From positions 1,590,001 through 1,654,000 of the forward strand of contig JACVVK020000018.1 of assembly GCA_018292915.2 (NCBI GenBank): a stretch of DNA of 64,000 nt, read 5' to 3'. Below the pieces are notes generated by a model. The model was not told the DNA's origin, made no database searches, and worked only from the letters and a program-made list of their open reading frames with translations. Both the position numbers and the translations under genes were made by a program. This DNA is from Batillaria attramentaria. Its lineage: Eukaryota > Mollusca > Gastropoda > Batillariidae. Positions 1-11,900 of the stretch are shown in pieces; position 1 is the first letter of the stretch, and each line of letters opens with the position of its first letter.

Positions 1-173
1 GGCAGACATCTGCATAAATGGCAAGACGGCCAACATCCAGAAGATGGCGCTAGTTGGCAACAACGTCAACATGATGGAGCCGTACCGTCGCATCGTGACC
101 ACTGTGCAGCTGCCGAGTGCTGGTCTCCTGGACCTCGCTGTCTTTCATGCTTTGAATGAGGCGGATGATGGAG
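1..173 (+). CDS. TMEM232: TMEM232-like exon, 5' end cut by window
   Basis: Open in the frame beginning at base 2. It ends in phase 1 at GAG before a GTGTGTG donor. The frame joins the exon at 742 without a break. Confidence 0.6.
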
Positions 174-2724
174 GTGTGTGTGTGTAGCGTAGGATCTGTT
201 TTGTGGTGCAGAAATTGAATCAGAATCAAATTCTTTGCGTATTTTTTGATTGACTATCTAGAAAATACCAAAATGCTGAAGGTACATTGTGATCTTACAT
301 CCCTCTGTTGTGTGATGCTTGACGTCAGTCACCACAACTATTCTGTCAGACGCAGACTTACGCCCGAGCACTAGTCCTGAAGAAGAATTAGATATTGACT
401 TTACTGGGTGCTAAGTTGCCTCTGTTTATCTTTGAAATTAAATTCTGTATGCTGATGTGGATGCAAAGGTTCAGGTCTTGCAATCATGTTGTTTTGTTTG
501 ATGCTGCTTTTAAAAAATTGTGACCCTCCACCACGAAATGAGTCTTCTTGTGGTATTTGTTCATGTTATGATTCATTTCGTGGTGGAGGGTCACAATTGT
601 TGCTTCTCACAGCTGCCTTTTGAGAAACAGGGTTGCATTAGAGAATACATGCGGTTTGGAATATATATATATTTATATTTTGAACAGTATAAAAATCCTA
701 GCACTTCAAGCATATTATTTTGCCTTTGTTTCATCCTTCAGGTCCAAATGACTGGAGCTGGAGAATCCGCTACGGAGCGATCCAGTCGCTTGTGAAGGTT
801 GTCCGCAGTCTGGAGGGGGACAAAGCAAGGGAGGGACTGCGCTCTGCAGCTTGGAACGCCCTCTTGAAAGCCCACAGCTCGGAGAAGGATGGCCGTGTCT
901 TGGAAGCCCTGAAAGTGGGACAGGTGTGTTGGGCTCCAAGAACAATAAAGCAAACACAAGAAATTAAGAAAACAATACAGTACAAGGGTTTGGCTGCGTA
1001 ATGGCTTGCAATGCTATGCTCTCTGAATTGCTTATAAACACTTGATTAGTTCATTCTGTCTGGCTGTGAATCATTTTGTTTGATTTGTTGATATATCTGT
1101 CTCTGTGTCTCTCTGCTTTGATTGAAGGTTCACACCGACATCCAGGGCATCCTGGGAAAAGACAGCAGCACGACCTCCATCGGATCACGCGTCGCTGCGG
1201 GCTTGTCCGTCATCTATCTGCCGCCACTTCCCCCTCCTGTGGACATGTCCATGCCAAGGCCAACACACTCTCGGCGGCATATCAATGTAATGAAACCGCC
1301 CCCAGCTCACACAACCAGACAGCGCCAGCCTCTCAGAACTTCACTGAAGTAAGTTTTCCTGTCATGCTTGTTGATGTTTTGTCCTGGTTTCTAAGGATGC
1401 AATTCTGTTATAGTAAAGCTGAGATAATAACAGTGTTTGTTTTTGCAGGCGCTTTACTCAATTTTTTTTTTGGCTCAAAGCATCACGTGCTTAACCCAAC
1501 ACACGTGCTTTTGTGAATCATGCGCATTCTCTCACACATGACATCAATACATGTGGTGTGAAGAGTCAGCTCAGTTATTTAGAACTGCATTCATTTGTTT
1601 ATTTTAATTTTGTGGGCTGAAAATATCCAAGGCAGAGATGGTTGCTGTTGTATACTTTTGGTGACAGTGTATGGTATGTGACAAACCCTGTTGCTGAAAG
1701 TATATACTGTTAAATAAGATTTTAAAATGCATGCACCAGGTTACTTGCCTTGCATACCAGTTGTGGTTAATTAACAAGGTATGCCAGCAGCATGGAAACA
1801 TGGTCACAACATACCATGATGCCAAAACTGGATTACACTGATTATTTCAATGTAAAGTGTGGTATAATACTTGTACATTTACCACTACATTTGGTATCTT
1901 AATTTATTTGCTTGACAGTAGCAGTGGTAAAGATTTGCATGTGCACTGTTCATTCTCTCTTCCTTACTTTCTCTCTTTACTGTTTTACACTCTGTTTGCT
2001 GTGAGTATTTTAAGACAAGTTTCTTGTACCTTTCTCATCAGGGAAGAGCTTGACCTGGCCACATCACTGTATGAACCACCGGTAGACTTCAACACTCGTA
2101 CCAGCTTTGATCTGAGAAGGATTGTTGAAGATCAGGTATGTGCATGTCCTGCCTGCCAGTGATTATAACTTGTGCATACTTGCCATTTTTGCAGTTGCCA
2201 TTAGTATCTGGTGGACTGTCCATTCAATCAGTTTTGCACTGCGTGATATCCGTAGAAAGAATATGTGGAAATGAAATGTGTCTATGCTTTGACTGTCTGC
2301 CTGTCTGTGCATCTGTCTGTCTGTCTGTGTCTGTCAGTCTCACAGACACTTTACGCTGGAGGAATTATTGTCATTTGACCATCTTATTAAGAAACTTCAT
2401 GTACATATCGCCTGTCTCTGTGCTTGGTCTCTTGTCTGCAATACCAATAAAGCACCATGTACACACAGGGATGCTACGCCTGCATTACAGCATGCATTTT
2501 TATGAAATGAAGTCCATAAAACACTTTGCTTTTTGTTCCAGTGGCGGAAGGAACTCCAAAAGCAGCTTGAGGAAGAAGAGGAAAAGAGACAGAAGGATCT
2601 GGAGCAGAAACAGAAGGATGAGGAGGAGATACAGAGAATGGTGGAGGAGAACAGAGCACGGAAACTACAAGGCAAAAAGAAACCAGCAGAGCCATCCACA
2701 GTCCCGAGTGACCAAACTGCCTAG
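1..2724 (+). CDS. TMEM232: TMEM232-like protein, 3' part of gene (five exons)
   Basis: Exons 1-173, 742-923, 1128-1348, 2042-2135 and 2542-2724 are joined by GT-AG introns with consistent phases (1, 0, 2, 0) and end at a TAG stop. The gene begins upstream of the window. Seen in the sequence: a helical segment (YGAIQSLVKVVRSLEGD), a proline-rich stretch, then a Glu/Lys/Gln-rich coiled coil opening with WRKELQKQLEEEEEK and a basic, Pro-containing end. This order resembles the C-terminal part of vertebrate TMEM232, a poorly understood membrane-associated, Armadillo-like protein linked to ciliated and sperm cells. The family call rests on remembered similarity, so it is probable rather than certain. 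Its biochemical role is unknown. No AATAAA was seen in the first several hundred bases after the stop. Confidence 0.65.
516..598. repeat. Foldback repeat in TMEM232 intron
   Basis: Arms 516-542 and 572-598 are inverted copies with one mismatch over 27 nt and a 29-nt spacer. The core is GACCCTCCACCACGAAATG. A related half-copy (CCACGAAATGAGTC) lies near 53018-53031. It looks like a MITE remnant. Confidence 0.7.
742..923 (+). CDS. TMEM232: TMEM232-like exon, Armadillo-like helical part
   Basis: The acceptor is CCTTCAG at 735-741 and the donor is CAG|GTGTGT after 923. It encodes an amphipathic helical stretch with the core SLVKVVRSLEGDKAREGLR. Phase 1 in, phase 0 out. Confidence 0.65.
1128..1348 (+). 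CDS. TMEM232: TMEM232-like exon, proline-rich part
   Basis: The acceptor ends at 1127 (GATTGAAG) and the donor is the strong GTAAGT at 1349. It encodes a segment with LPPLPPP and many His, Arg and Pro residues. Phase 0 in, phase 2 out. Confidence 0.6.
1447..1635. repeat. Dispersed repeat R1, copy 1
   Basis: It begins GGCGCTTTACTCAATTT and matches 43432-43652 in the same orientation, including CGCATTCTCTCACACA and GTGGGCTGAAAAT. It sits in the TMEM232-like intron. The class is unknown. Confidence 0.6.
2042..2135 (+). CDS. TMEM232: TMEM232-like short exon
   Basis: The acceptor is CTCATCAG and the donor is CAG|GTATGTG. It completes the split Lys codon and encodes about 31 residues ending IVEDQ, just before the coiled coil. 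Confidence 0.6.
2542..2724 (+). CDS. TMEM232: TMEM232-like terminal exon, coiled coil
   Basis: The acceptor is TTGTTCCAG. It encodes a highly charged coiled coil rich in Glu, Gln and Lys, then a Lys-Pro tail and TAG at 2722-2724. Confidence 0.65.
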   Translation, partial: WRKELQKQLEEEEEKRQKDLEQKQKDEEEIQRMVEENRARKLQGKKKPAEPSTVPSDQTA

Positions 2725-3793
2725 CTGTATCGGATATGGCGCGTGTTTACACTGGATTTACACTGAGATGATTGATGGTAGATGGGGATGGGAAGGTCTG
2801 AGGTTGGTGGGGGAAAGAGGCGGGACAGTTGTGAAGGTAGGAGAGGGGTGCGGGGTGGTTGTGGTGAAGGATTGCTGGGGGAGAAGATGGGGGGCTGGGG
2901 GGGGGGGTGTCATTCTGGTTGTTTATGAAATGGTTTATTTTGGTTCCACGAGTGTTAGCCCTCCTGAAAGCATCTGGGCGAGTCCCAGAAAACAGTAGTG
3001 TGTGTAGTATGTTTACATATATATATATATATACGTGTATATGATATAAACTGCATTGCTGATTGAGACTTGTGCATTTTCAGAGAGGAGGTCATTCTGG
3101 TCATTGTAGTGTTGCACACCAGGTCCTAGTTACTGGTCACACACAAACACAAGGATTACTAAGAGAGGTTTTACATTTTCCATCAACACCTTATTTACAT
3201 GTGAGAGTTTATGGTGAGAATTATCCTGACTGTGATATTTAGATGATCATGTTGGTTTTTTTTTCTGAACATTTCTAGATGTTCCTGTTATTGTAATGTG
3301 ATGAGCATTGAAATTCTCTCTTATTTTTCATGCATACAAAATGTCTGCTGGTGAAAATGCGTGCCTTTTTTGACAAGTATCATGCATGATTTAGTGGGTA
3401 GATGACCGTAGCTATTGGGGGATATCAGTGAGCGTTTGAACCATATTGCAAACTGCCCTCACAGATGAAGGACAAATTGTTATCCAGCAAGAGTGCGTCA
3501 GTGTTTTATTGCTCATTGTGTTTCTTGAAGATGCTGATTTGTTCCCTAAGTGAAAGGGATGTGGGGTACAGGGGGGTGGGGGGATGCTGGGGGGGGGGGG
3601 GGGGGGGGGCTTTGAAATCATGGCTACTTGGTGCCCACACGTCTCTTCGCACCAGGGCATACAGGTTATTCTGGAGGACGGTGATATTGTTTTGTTGATT
3701 GAAAAGGTTCAGTTCTGAGTATACATAATTGAATCATCGCAGACTGACTGTCTTATACCTATAAAAGGACTGTAAAACCAGTTTGTGTTTGCA

Positions 3794-3853
<60 letters not shown>

Positions 3854-5951
3854 CCTTTATGATGGCTGTATGGAAGATACAGTTTTTTTATGGTCAGCTT
3901 GCCATGCACTGCTCCTGACAGCTGCAAACAACTTCGGCCCAAGCATTGTTTTAAAAGGCCTTCATATCCACTTGTTTACCAGGTAATCAGGAAATTGTCT
4001 CCATGGAAACAGTTTGGAAAAAAAAAACCACCCCCCAAAAAAAAACAAAAACAAAAAAACAAACAAACAATAAAACAAAAACAAAAAAACAAAAAACACC
4101 AACAAACAAAAAAACAAACAAAAAACACATTAAAACTAAACAAACCAACCAACAACAATAAACAAACAAAAAACAAACCAACAACCAAACTGAACATAAA
4201 ACCCCCACAAACCAACATATAAACACAACACATAGAAACACACAAAAAACAACCCCCCCAAAAACATGTTACCCCCCCCCCCCCAAAAAAAAAAAAAAAC
4301 AAAAACAAAAAAAACCCATGATAACAGAGCACACAATGTACATTTGCCCAAAAAATTCTAGCAAAAATTCAGCCACAGAAACAAAGATGAAAACATCTGG
4401 ACATACCAGTGTATATATATATATGTGATCCTAGGCATCTAAAGCTCTTTGGGTGGTCCAGTCCAGTGTGTGTTTCTTGCGGATAAACCACACGACTAGC
4501 TGAGTCATGACAGATTTCACGCCCAGCTGCTCCACCTAGTCGTGACCTGATCGATAAACAACAGCAGGGCACAATTCCTTTCTTCTCAATGTGAGCTGGT
4601 CCGGCCACCCGGCGTTCCGCTCGAATGACCAGCCCACAGAGCTAAAGTACATGCACCGGGAATTCAAGCATTACTTTTAGCGTGTCTAGTGCTTTGTTCA
4701 GTTCTGTCTGTGTCCAGTCAGTACCACCGTCCGTCAATTCCCCGTACTGTAGACACAGCACAAGACTACAGCAGAGCATGGCAAGCAAGGGCACACAAAA
4801 TCAATGCCAAGCAGGACGGCGGTAGCACAAGCAATGCTGCATGATGTCTGCGAACACAGTGGCTTGTTGCTGGAAAGCACTAGCCTGATAACATGGCTAG
4901 GCTAGTCACCTATCTCCGGCACCAGTGCTGCTTTCGCTGCACAAAATTCTTTCCCGGTGATTAACGCTGGAAGACGTGCATCGTCAGTGAGGTAAGCACC
5001 AATCGTTTCTCTCTCTCTCTCTCTGCGACAGTCTGTCAACAGTACCGCCGGAAAATCCCTGCCCTATGAAATCTACACTTACAAATATAGACTGATGTTT
5101 CAAGTTTTTTTGTTTTTTTTTTTTTAAGAGGGAGAGGAAAAAATACTGCTGCCTTCTTTTATTCCTTACTGGTGAATCATCATGGATACTGAAATGCTGA
5201 TCGCGCCACGCCGACGCTTGGCCGGCTTCGTCTTTCTATCGAATCGTTTTTACGCTGCCGACTGCTGAAACTATGATCATACCAGAGAAACCTGCGCCCC
5301 GGAGACTTGAAATTTCACAGTAAAATTGATTTTCAGTCGCCAGATTTAGTAACTGACTTGCCTCTTGATGAACAAAATAATATGTTGATTTACACATTTC
5401 AGCGGCTGATACGGCCGTCATGTCAGGTTCGACGAAGCAACACAGTAACGGTAGTGACAGTACTGCGACATGTCGTCGGGTCAAGGTCAGGGACCTCTCA
5501 CGTCACGGGTGAGTGACTGTCTTCAAGTTTCAGGTCCATACTGGAGCGCGGTCCAATAATAACGAATCGGCGTTTCAGTGTGTAAAATATTAGTAGGACG
5601 CCACGCTGCCTAATGCCGACTAACACCGAAGATCCTACATTACTAAGAGTAATGTAGGTCTTTGCTAACACTTCCTCGAAGTCCGTTGGTTTATAATAAC
5701 GCGGCTTGATTCAGTTGCGGTGTGCAGCAATCCTTCAGACAACTTCGAGTTGTGGACATCATAGCACAAACCTCAATTCCTACCAAGTAAGTTTGAGGTT
5801 GTGCACCAGCTAGTGGCCTCACAAAAAAAAAAAAAAACAAAAAACCAAACATTTATTGATTTAAATTTGGCTTAGTTGGAGTGCTGCACTTTGATTATAC
5901 TCGTGTTTGACAGTGCTGCCGTTAGGGAACCCTATATCAGTATACAGGGCC
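2725..5951. other. Intergenic, no gene recognised; low-complexity DNA
   Basis: It contains a TA run near 3018-3032, a poly-G run near 3590-3609, a GT/GA microsatellite at 3795-3849 and an A/C-rich stretch at 4018-4320. A consensus donor (GTGAG|GTAAGCACC) near 4990 could end an untranslated first exon of the nuclease-helicase gene, but nothing confirms it. Open frames here look random. Confidence 0.6.
3795..3849. repeat. (GT)n(GA)n microsatellite
   Basis: Uninterrupted GT followed directly by GA dinucleotides. Confidence 0.95.
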
Positions 5952-5964
5952 AAAACCGAATAAG

Positions 5965-6007
5965 GGTGGGTGGGTGTTTGGATGTTTAACGTCCTTTTCC
6001 ACCACAT
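5965..6007 (-). mobile_element. 43-bp 5'-truncated SINE (family S1 tail)
   Basis: Only the 3' tail of the S1 SINE is present, with TTTAACGTCCTTTTCCACC on the plus strand. Perfect 13-bp direct repeats AAAACCGAATAAG flank it at 5952-5964 and 6008-6020, the mark of LINE-driven insertion. Confidence 0.85.
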
Positions 6008-6232
6008 AAAACCGAATAAGATACAAAAACGTGGGCTACTCATGCGCGGTACGAAATGTGTTAACTGTGAAAACTACCCACTGTGTTTTGTTCTTGTTGT
6101 CGGACTTAAAGAAAAGAAGCAGAACTGAGCTTATACTGAAAGTATTACAATGCACCATGAGAAGTAATAACTGAAACCAGTTTTGCCTACACTGGCGGTG
6201 CGCATTCTGTGTCCTTTCTTTCTCGGATATGG

Positions 6233-7081
6233 ATGAATTATTTAAATGAGCTTTATCATGGACAGGGGTCAGCAGAAGGTGCCGCTCAAGGTCATCACCA
6301 TGGTTCGATACAGGCTGCCTTGGCCTCGTGGTTGCACAGTGTCAACGACTGGTACCCCGACCTTCACACCCGCACCTACTTCGTCCCTCCGCTCCACTTC
6401 AACAGGGTCTCATACGATGTGCAGACTGTGGCCGGTCAGTCTGTGCTCGTTCCGAAAGTAGCGCCCAGTGTGCCCAGCCTACCGGCCGCGGCCGCCAAGC
6501 CCGCTTCTAGTGCTCATTCTTCCTCCCCATCCCAGCAGCCTCTGCCAGGCAGCGTCTGGCCGGACGAACCACCAGCAACCGTTGGCCACGCGCCTCAGAT
6601 CTTTGACTGTGACGTCAGGGACGACCGCGCGCAGCAGCTGGTGCTCCAGCACATCCGGGACCTGGCGGAGAGGGAGCGGGAGGTCATGCTGGTGCTGTCT
6701 CAGCTGGACTTCAGGAAATACCTGGATAAGCAAGTGGACCCCATCTCCGCTGCGGCTGCCGCCCTGCTGCCCAGACCCGTCACGCTGAAGCCTTCACACC
6801 GCCGCGGTGACTTCGACGTGCTCATCATTCACCGTCAGTACGGGATGATCGTGGGAGAGGTGAAGGCGGTAGGAGCCAACTTCAGCAAGACTCAGGACAT
6901 GGACACGGCAGTGGTGACTCGCGTGCAGAAGGCAGTGAAACAGCTAAACAAGGCCGAGGATGTTCTGAGGCATCTGGTGTCGGATCTAGCGCCGGTCACC
7001 ATCACCAAGACGCTGATGCTGCCCAACATCACATCCAGGCAACTAGTCCAAGCGCTCAGCACGAGTCCCCAGATACAGCAG
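6233..7081 (+). CDS. NERD-helicase exon 1: nuclease-like domain
   Basis: Open throughout, ending CAG|GTACTG in phase 0. It holds an aromatic N-terminal region, an Ala/Pro/Ser linker, a charged helix (LAEREREVMLVL) and the GDFD...GEVKA nuclease signature. It is much more GC-rich than the flanking introns, as expected for coding DNA. Confidence 0.8.
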
Positions 7082-8866
7082 GTACTGATAATGACTATCA
7101 AACAGCTAGCTATCAACTAGCCACTTCTCCTCCATAACATCTGCTACAAAAATGTAGTAACAAAATTCGAGGGTGGGGGTGGGTGTTTGGGAGTTTAACG
7201 TCCCTTTCCACCACATACGGGTGATACCAAAGACGGAGCAACGAGAAAAAATATGTGGCCGCAGCCGGGGATTCGAACTCACGACCCGAGCATTGAAAAG
7301 CCAACGCTCTACCATTTGGCTGTCCCGGCTCCCATACAAAATACGAAGGTTCGGAGTTTTGTGTTGATTTTGAATCCTAATCTATTATTGTTAATACTTT
7401 TATTATTGTTATTACTTTTGTATCTGTAGCATACAGTTGTTCGACTCGGACAGTTTACACAGTCAGGAACGTAGATGTTCCCTCTGACACAGATTAAAAG
7501 GGCAAACTGAAATTATCGACAGTGTTGGCCACTGATGAGCATTACATCTGTTCCCGCCAGAATTTATGCCAGTGTCTGAATGCAGTAGACCTCTCCGTTG
7601 CCGTAGAGCGGTGCCTGTGTTCCGACCAGCTCTCGTCCACCTCGTGGTGGCGGCACGCAGTTCTGGACAATGGGCCTGACGTCAATATGACGTCACAGCT
7701 ATACGAGACGCTGGTTGCAAGGTGAGACTGCCGCGAGAGCAAGAAGATTCAGCAAAGCATAATCCTAATTATACCACTCTACCACTATTACAAGTCATGG
7801 TATAAAATCCATAATTCACCACATGTGGTATAAACATTGTACTCATGACAACCACGCGTGAATTTTATGGCTGTACCTAAAGGCCATTTCACACGAGAGG
7901 GCAACAACACTTGAAAACATTGTTTTTATGTTTCGCTGCGAAACAGTGTGTTTTGTCGTGTGACATACTTCACAACAATGTTTTCAAAACACTGTTTCGA
8001 TCGTGTTTTCAGTTTTAGTGCCTGCCCTAAAATCCGAAAACATGTTTTGTGTTTCAACCAATGAAAGCCGCCGTGCGGAGTGTCAAGTGACACCTTCCCG
8101 TATCCGCTCAGTCAACATGTATGTTTAAGGAAAAGAGATATCGACTTTACCCAGAAACCCCATCCAGAGGTATTTCATACGCATTGAAGTTCTACATACA
8201 AGAAAAGGGTGTCTAGTAAGGTAGGAATGTCTTGACCGTAGCAGGGAAACTTGTTTTCAGTGTGACATCGCCTTAAAGAGTGAACAGGTATTACCCCTAG
8301 CAGTGTTCCAGCAGTGTGTTCTGGTGAAAGGATTTGCGTCACAATATGACGCGAAAAGGGACTAAAGAATAATTTACGTCACGACATGACGTAGTTCGAC
8401 TTCGTACGGAAATGGGGACGAAGGAGCTTTGCCAGTCGCTTGACGTGGAATTGTTGATCTTTTGCTGCGTGTTATCAACAAGCGGTCGTGTTTGTGACAA
8501 GCGTAAGCCTAGTTCCAGTTCTCTACTAAGACGGAGGCTTCGAAACGGAAAAGCTGACTTCTCAAAGCCTATGGACAAAGCGAGGTAAAGCACCTCAGTC
8601 AGTGATGTCGCGTGAAGCATTTGGATTGCCGATGTCAGCTTTCAAATCAAAGACTTGAAATGCAGGTAGGGACGTGGTATAAATAATTTTCCCAATTCGG
8701 TGCCCCCTATTACGTAAAATACACCACACTCGTTTGTTGATTTCGACCGTAAAACTGCTCGTTAAAACTCGCAGTTTTACGGTCGAAATCAACAAACTCG
8801 TGTGGTGTATTTTCCGTAATCGGGGGCACCTCATTGTGAAAACTCTATTTATCTCATCGTGGTTTT

Positions 8867-8904
<38 letters not shown>

Positions 8905-11900
8905 CTTTTATTTTCCAACGGTAGAAGAGTTTGGCCAAAAGGCCAGTTTGCAACCTTGCCGTTGCTAGACTACAGTACGAAAGTAAACGTAAGCTTAGGA
9001 TGGGATAAGCTTAGGGATAGTCATGATATCACTATTACTACATTGTACTACTTCTACTACTACCACTACTACTGCTGCAAACAAATTCCAGATTCTTTTT
9101 AACGGCTGAAAATTGTTTGGGTCAGATTTAGTGGGCCGGCCACAACGATAGAAGTGCCGACTGTAACAACTCCGTGTGTAGAACTGAGAATGCAGTCAGA
9201 AGCCATCGCCTACACGGGGCTGAGAATGGCCATCCTCACTCTGTACCCAGGCCAGTTGGACCTCGCCAACAGAGCCGGCTTGCTGCGCGTCTACCTTACA
9301 GGTCCACCTGGTATGATGGCTAATGATACCAAAGACTATACACGCAGTACTGCGTGTATAGTCTTTGCTGATACTGACACGCTCATACATCTATGTTTGA
9401 AAACTACTACTCCCCCCCCCCCCACACACACAACCGTGAGAATTAACATGTAGCCCACTACTACCACTAGTCAGGATGGCCCTCTCGTTGAGGATGTGGA
9501 GGCCACGAACACGCATGGGTAGCTCTGACTAGTAGCCCACAGGCCCGTAGCCACGCCCTCTGATCCTCCATAGTAGCCTACCTGATTTCTTTCTGCCATG
9601 CAATGGCACAACACAGGAAGTCTTTGGCGTCATTTGCTGGGAAAAGGGGTGATTTCATGTGATGAAAGACATTGACGTAATGGCCTTTTCCCACAAAAAG
9701 ACGTCATGGATTTACAGCGTTTTGTCATTAAACGGCGACTTTGTCAAGCAAATCTAGCGTTCCCTGCCATCGATACAGACAGAAAGAAGAGATATAGGAC
9801 GTTCTCACAGGGAACCCTCGAATACTCCGACAGACAGTTTCACACGTGCTATTCGTCTGTCGGAGTATTGGTGCACTCACTTGTCAATCAGAATCTGGCT
9901 ACATGTCAATTTAATTGTATTGTTTAGCTTAGGACGATCTGAAATACAATTTACTAAAAAAACAAAACAAAAAAACAAACGAACTCATTCAACCAGTCAA
10001 TCAAAGACGAAAACAACCCCAACAAAACAACAACAACAACAACAGCAGCAACAACAACACCAGCAAGAACAACAAAACAAACAAACAAACATAAAACCCT
10101 AACAGGAAAAAAATTGAATATATGGTCAAGCTTGTCCTATATTGCTACCATTGCCGTCAGTAAGCTGCACAGTGTAAGGGTAACCCCAAAATACACATAC
10201 TACAGCTCTATAGTTTATTCACACAAACGTTTGTGTATAATTTTACTTGTAACTGGTATACACTTTCTCCGCTCTTGAATCATCGCCCAGCAATGAACAC
10301 TATGCAACAAGCCGACTCACGAAGACCCTAATCACCCCTTTTATATTTCTCGCAACAAGGCACGGGCAAAACTGTGGTGCTAGTCATCAAGGCACTGCAG
10401 TGGCTTCAACAAGGCAAAGACGTCCATCTGTTGAGTACCCACAGTAACAGCCGGGCGGCAATCTACCTCATACATCACCAGCTGCTGTACATGCTTGGGG
10501 CTGCTTCTCCTGGTAGGCGTGTTCATGCGCACGTCTTCGACTTTCTCCGGAACGAGGGTGACGTGGAGGCCGCTGTTAACACACTAGAGGCTGCTGGGAA
10601 GGCACGTGACGGGCAGCTGTACGTGATCGCTGACGAGGCTTGGCCTGATTATTTGGGGTGAGTATAATTCTGGTGGCCCTTGGGGATCTTGTTTTGTTGA
10701 TGGTTTGGCGACTAGAATAAAGAAAAAGAAGAAAGTCATCTGATTTTTTTTTTCGGAGAAGGCTTAGGAAGAACATAATCGATGCCTATTTGGGCTTTAT
10801 TTTGGCAGCGTATTTTGTCCTGCCGGCAAGTAATAATTTCGTTGCAGTGAGTCATTGAACGGTGGGATAACAGATAAAGCGAACCACACAAGACGGACTG
10901 AAGTGTGCAATTCTCTTCCAACCTGTACATTTCTTTTGACAGTGAGAGGTTCAGCGATTTCTGCACTCAGCTCACTGCCAAAGTCCCGACCGTTAACCTA
11001 TGGGCCGCAGCGGTCAGGCGTGACGTCATTCCGGCCTGCCTGACCGAAGAACGACTCACCACTCCGCTGAGGTGCCCGCCGGCCGTCGTGCTTGAAGTAG
11101 CCCAGTCGGGTGACATAGACGGGAGTCACGTGCACAGCTACACCAGCAGCGCCACCCTGGCCCCAACAGACGGCCCGCCGGTTAGATGGCTACGTCACCA
11201 GGGTCAGCCAGAACATGAGGAGGTGGATGATCCGCAGCACTGCGAGCGTTGCGGACACGCCATAGCGGACCTGTTGGGTGAACTGCGAGTCGGTTTGTCA
11301 GGTATGCGTGGCAGCCAGCATCTAGCCTTTTAGCCAGGCTCGACTCTCCTGGTGAGCAGGAAATTTTCCTCGCCAAATCGAGTCAGTATTCACGTGCAGA
11401 TTCATTTACAATGCTTTATTCCTTAACGGCTTAGTCCTCGTTCCTTAGTCCTGCGCTAGGCTGGATTAACAGCAATGTTCTAACCAAAATTGAGTCAGAA
11501 TTCTCAGGGGTAATCGGCCGTCATTCCTTTTACCACTGAAAATGAAGAATTGCCACAAATTTAGCTAAAGTACCTGCTCCAGGAATAAAACCCAACGATG
11601 GCAAGACTTGATTCTCGAAACCTGCTAATAGCACTGCCTCTGTTCCGAAACAGCTTCACAGACTTTCAGTTCAGTCCTGTAACATTCCATACACCGTCTA
11701 CGTATCTGTGAAAATTGCCGAATCTCAGTTGGGTAGTTTGTGGAAGCTAAATATGCATGCGTATTTCAGCTTTGTCATTTTCGTGTCACCAGGTCAAGCG
11801 TGCCTGCAGTACCGTGACATCCTGATCCTGGCTCGTGACCCTCGTGGTGACCTTGCCGTGGTGCGCGGCCTCCGAGCGCGCGGGGTGCCCGTGCAGGTGG

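Noticed and set aside
4385..4612. Minus-strand frame before the NERD-helicase gene
   Set aside because: No domain, no splice partner and ordinary length for random sequence.
7250..7333. tRNA-like sequence, possible tRNA gene
   Set aside because: The same head occurs in several copies with a shared non-tRNA body and target duplications, so it is a SINE.
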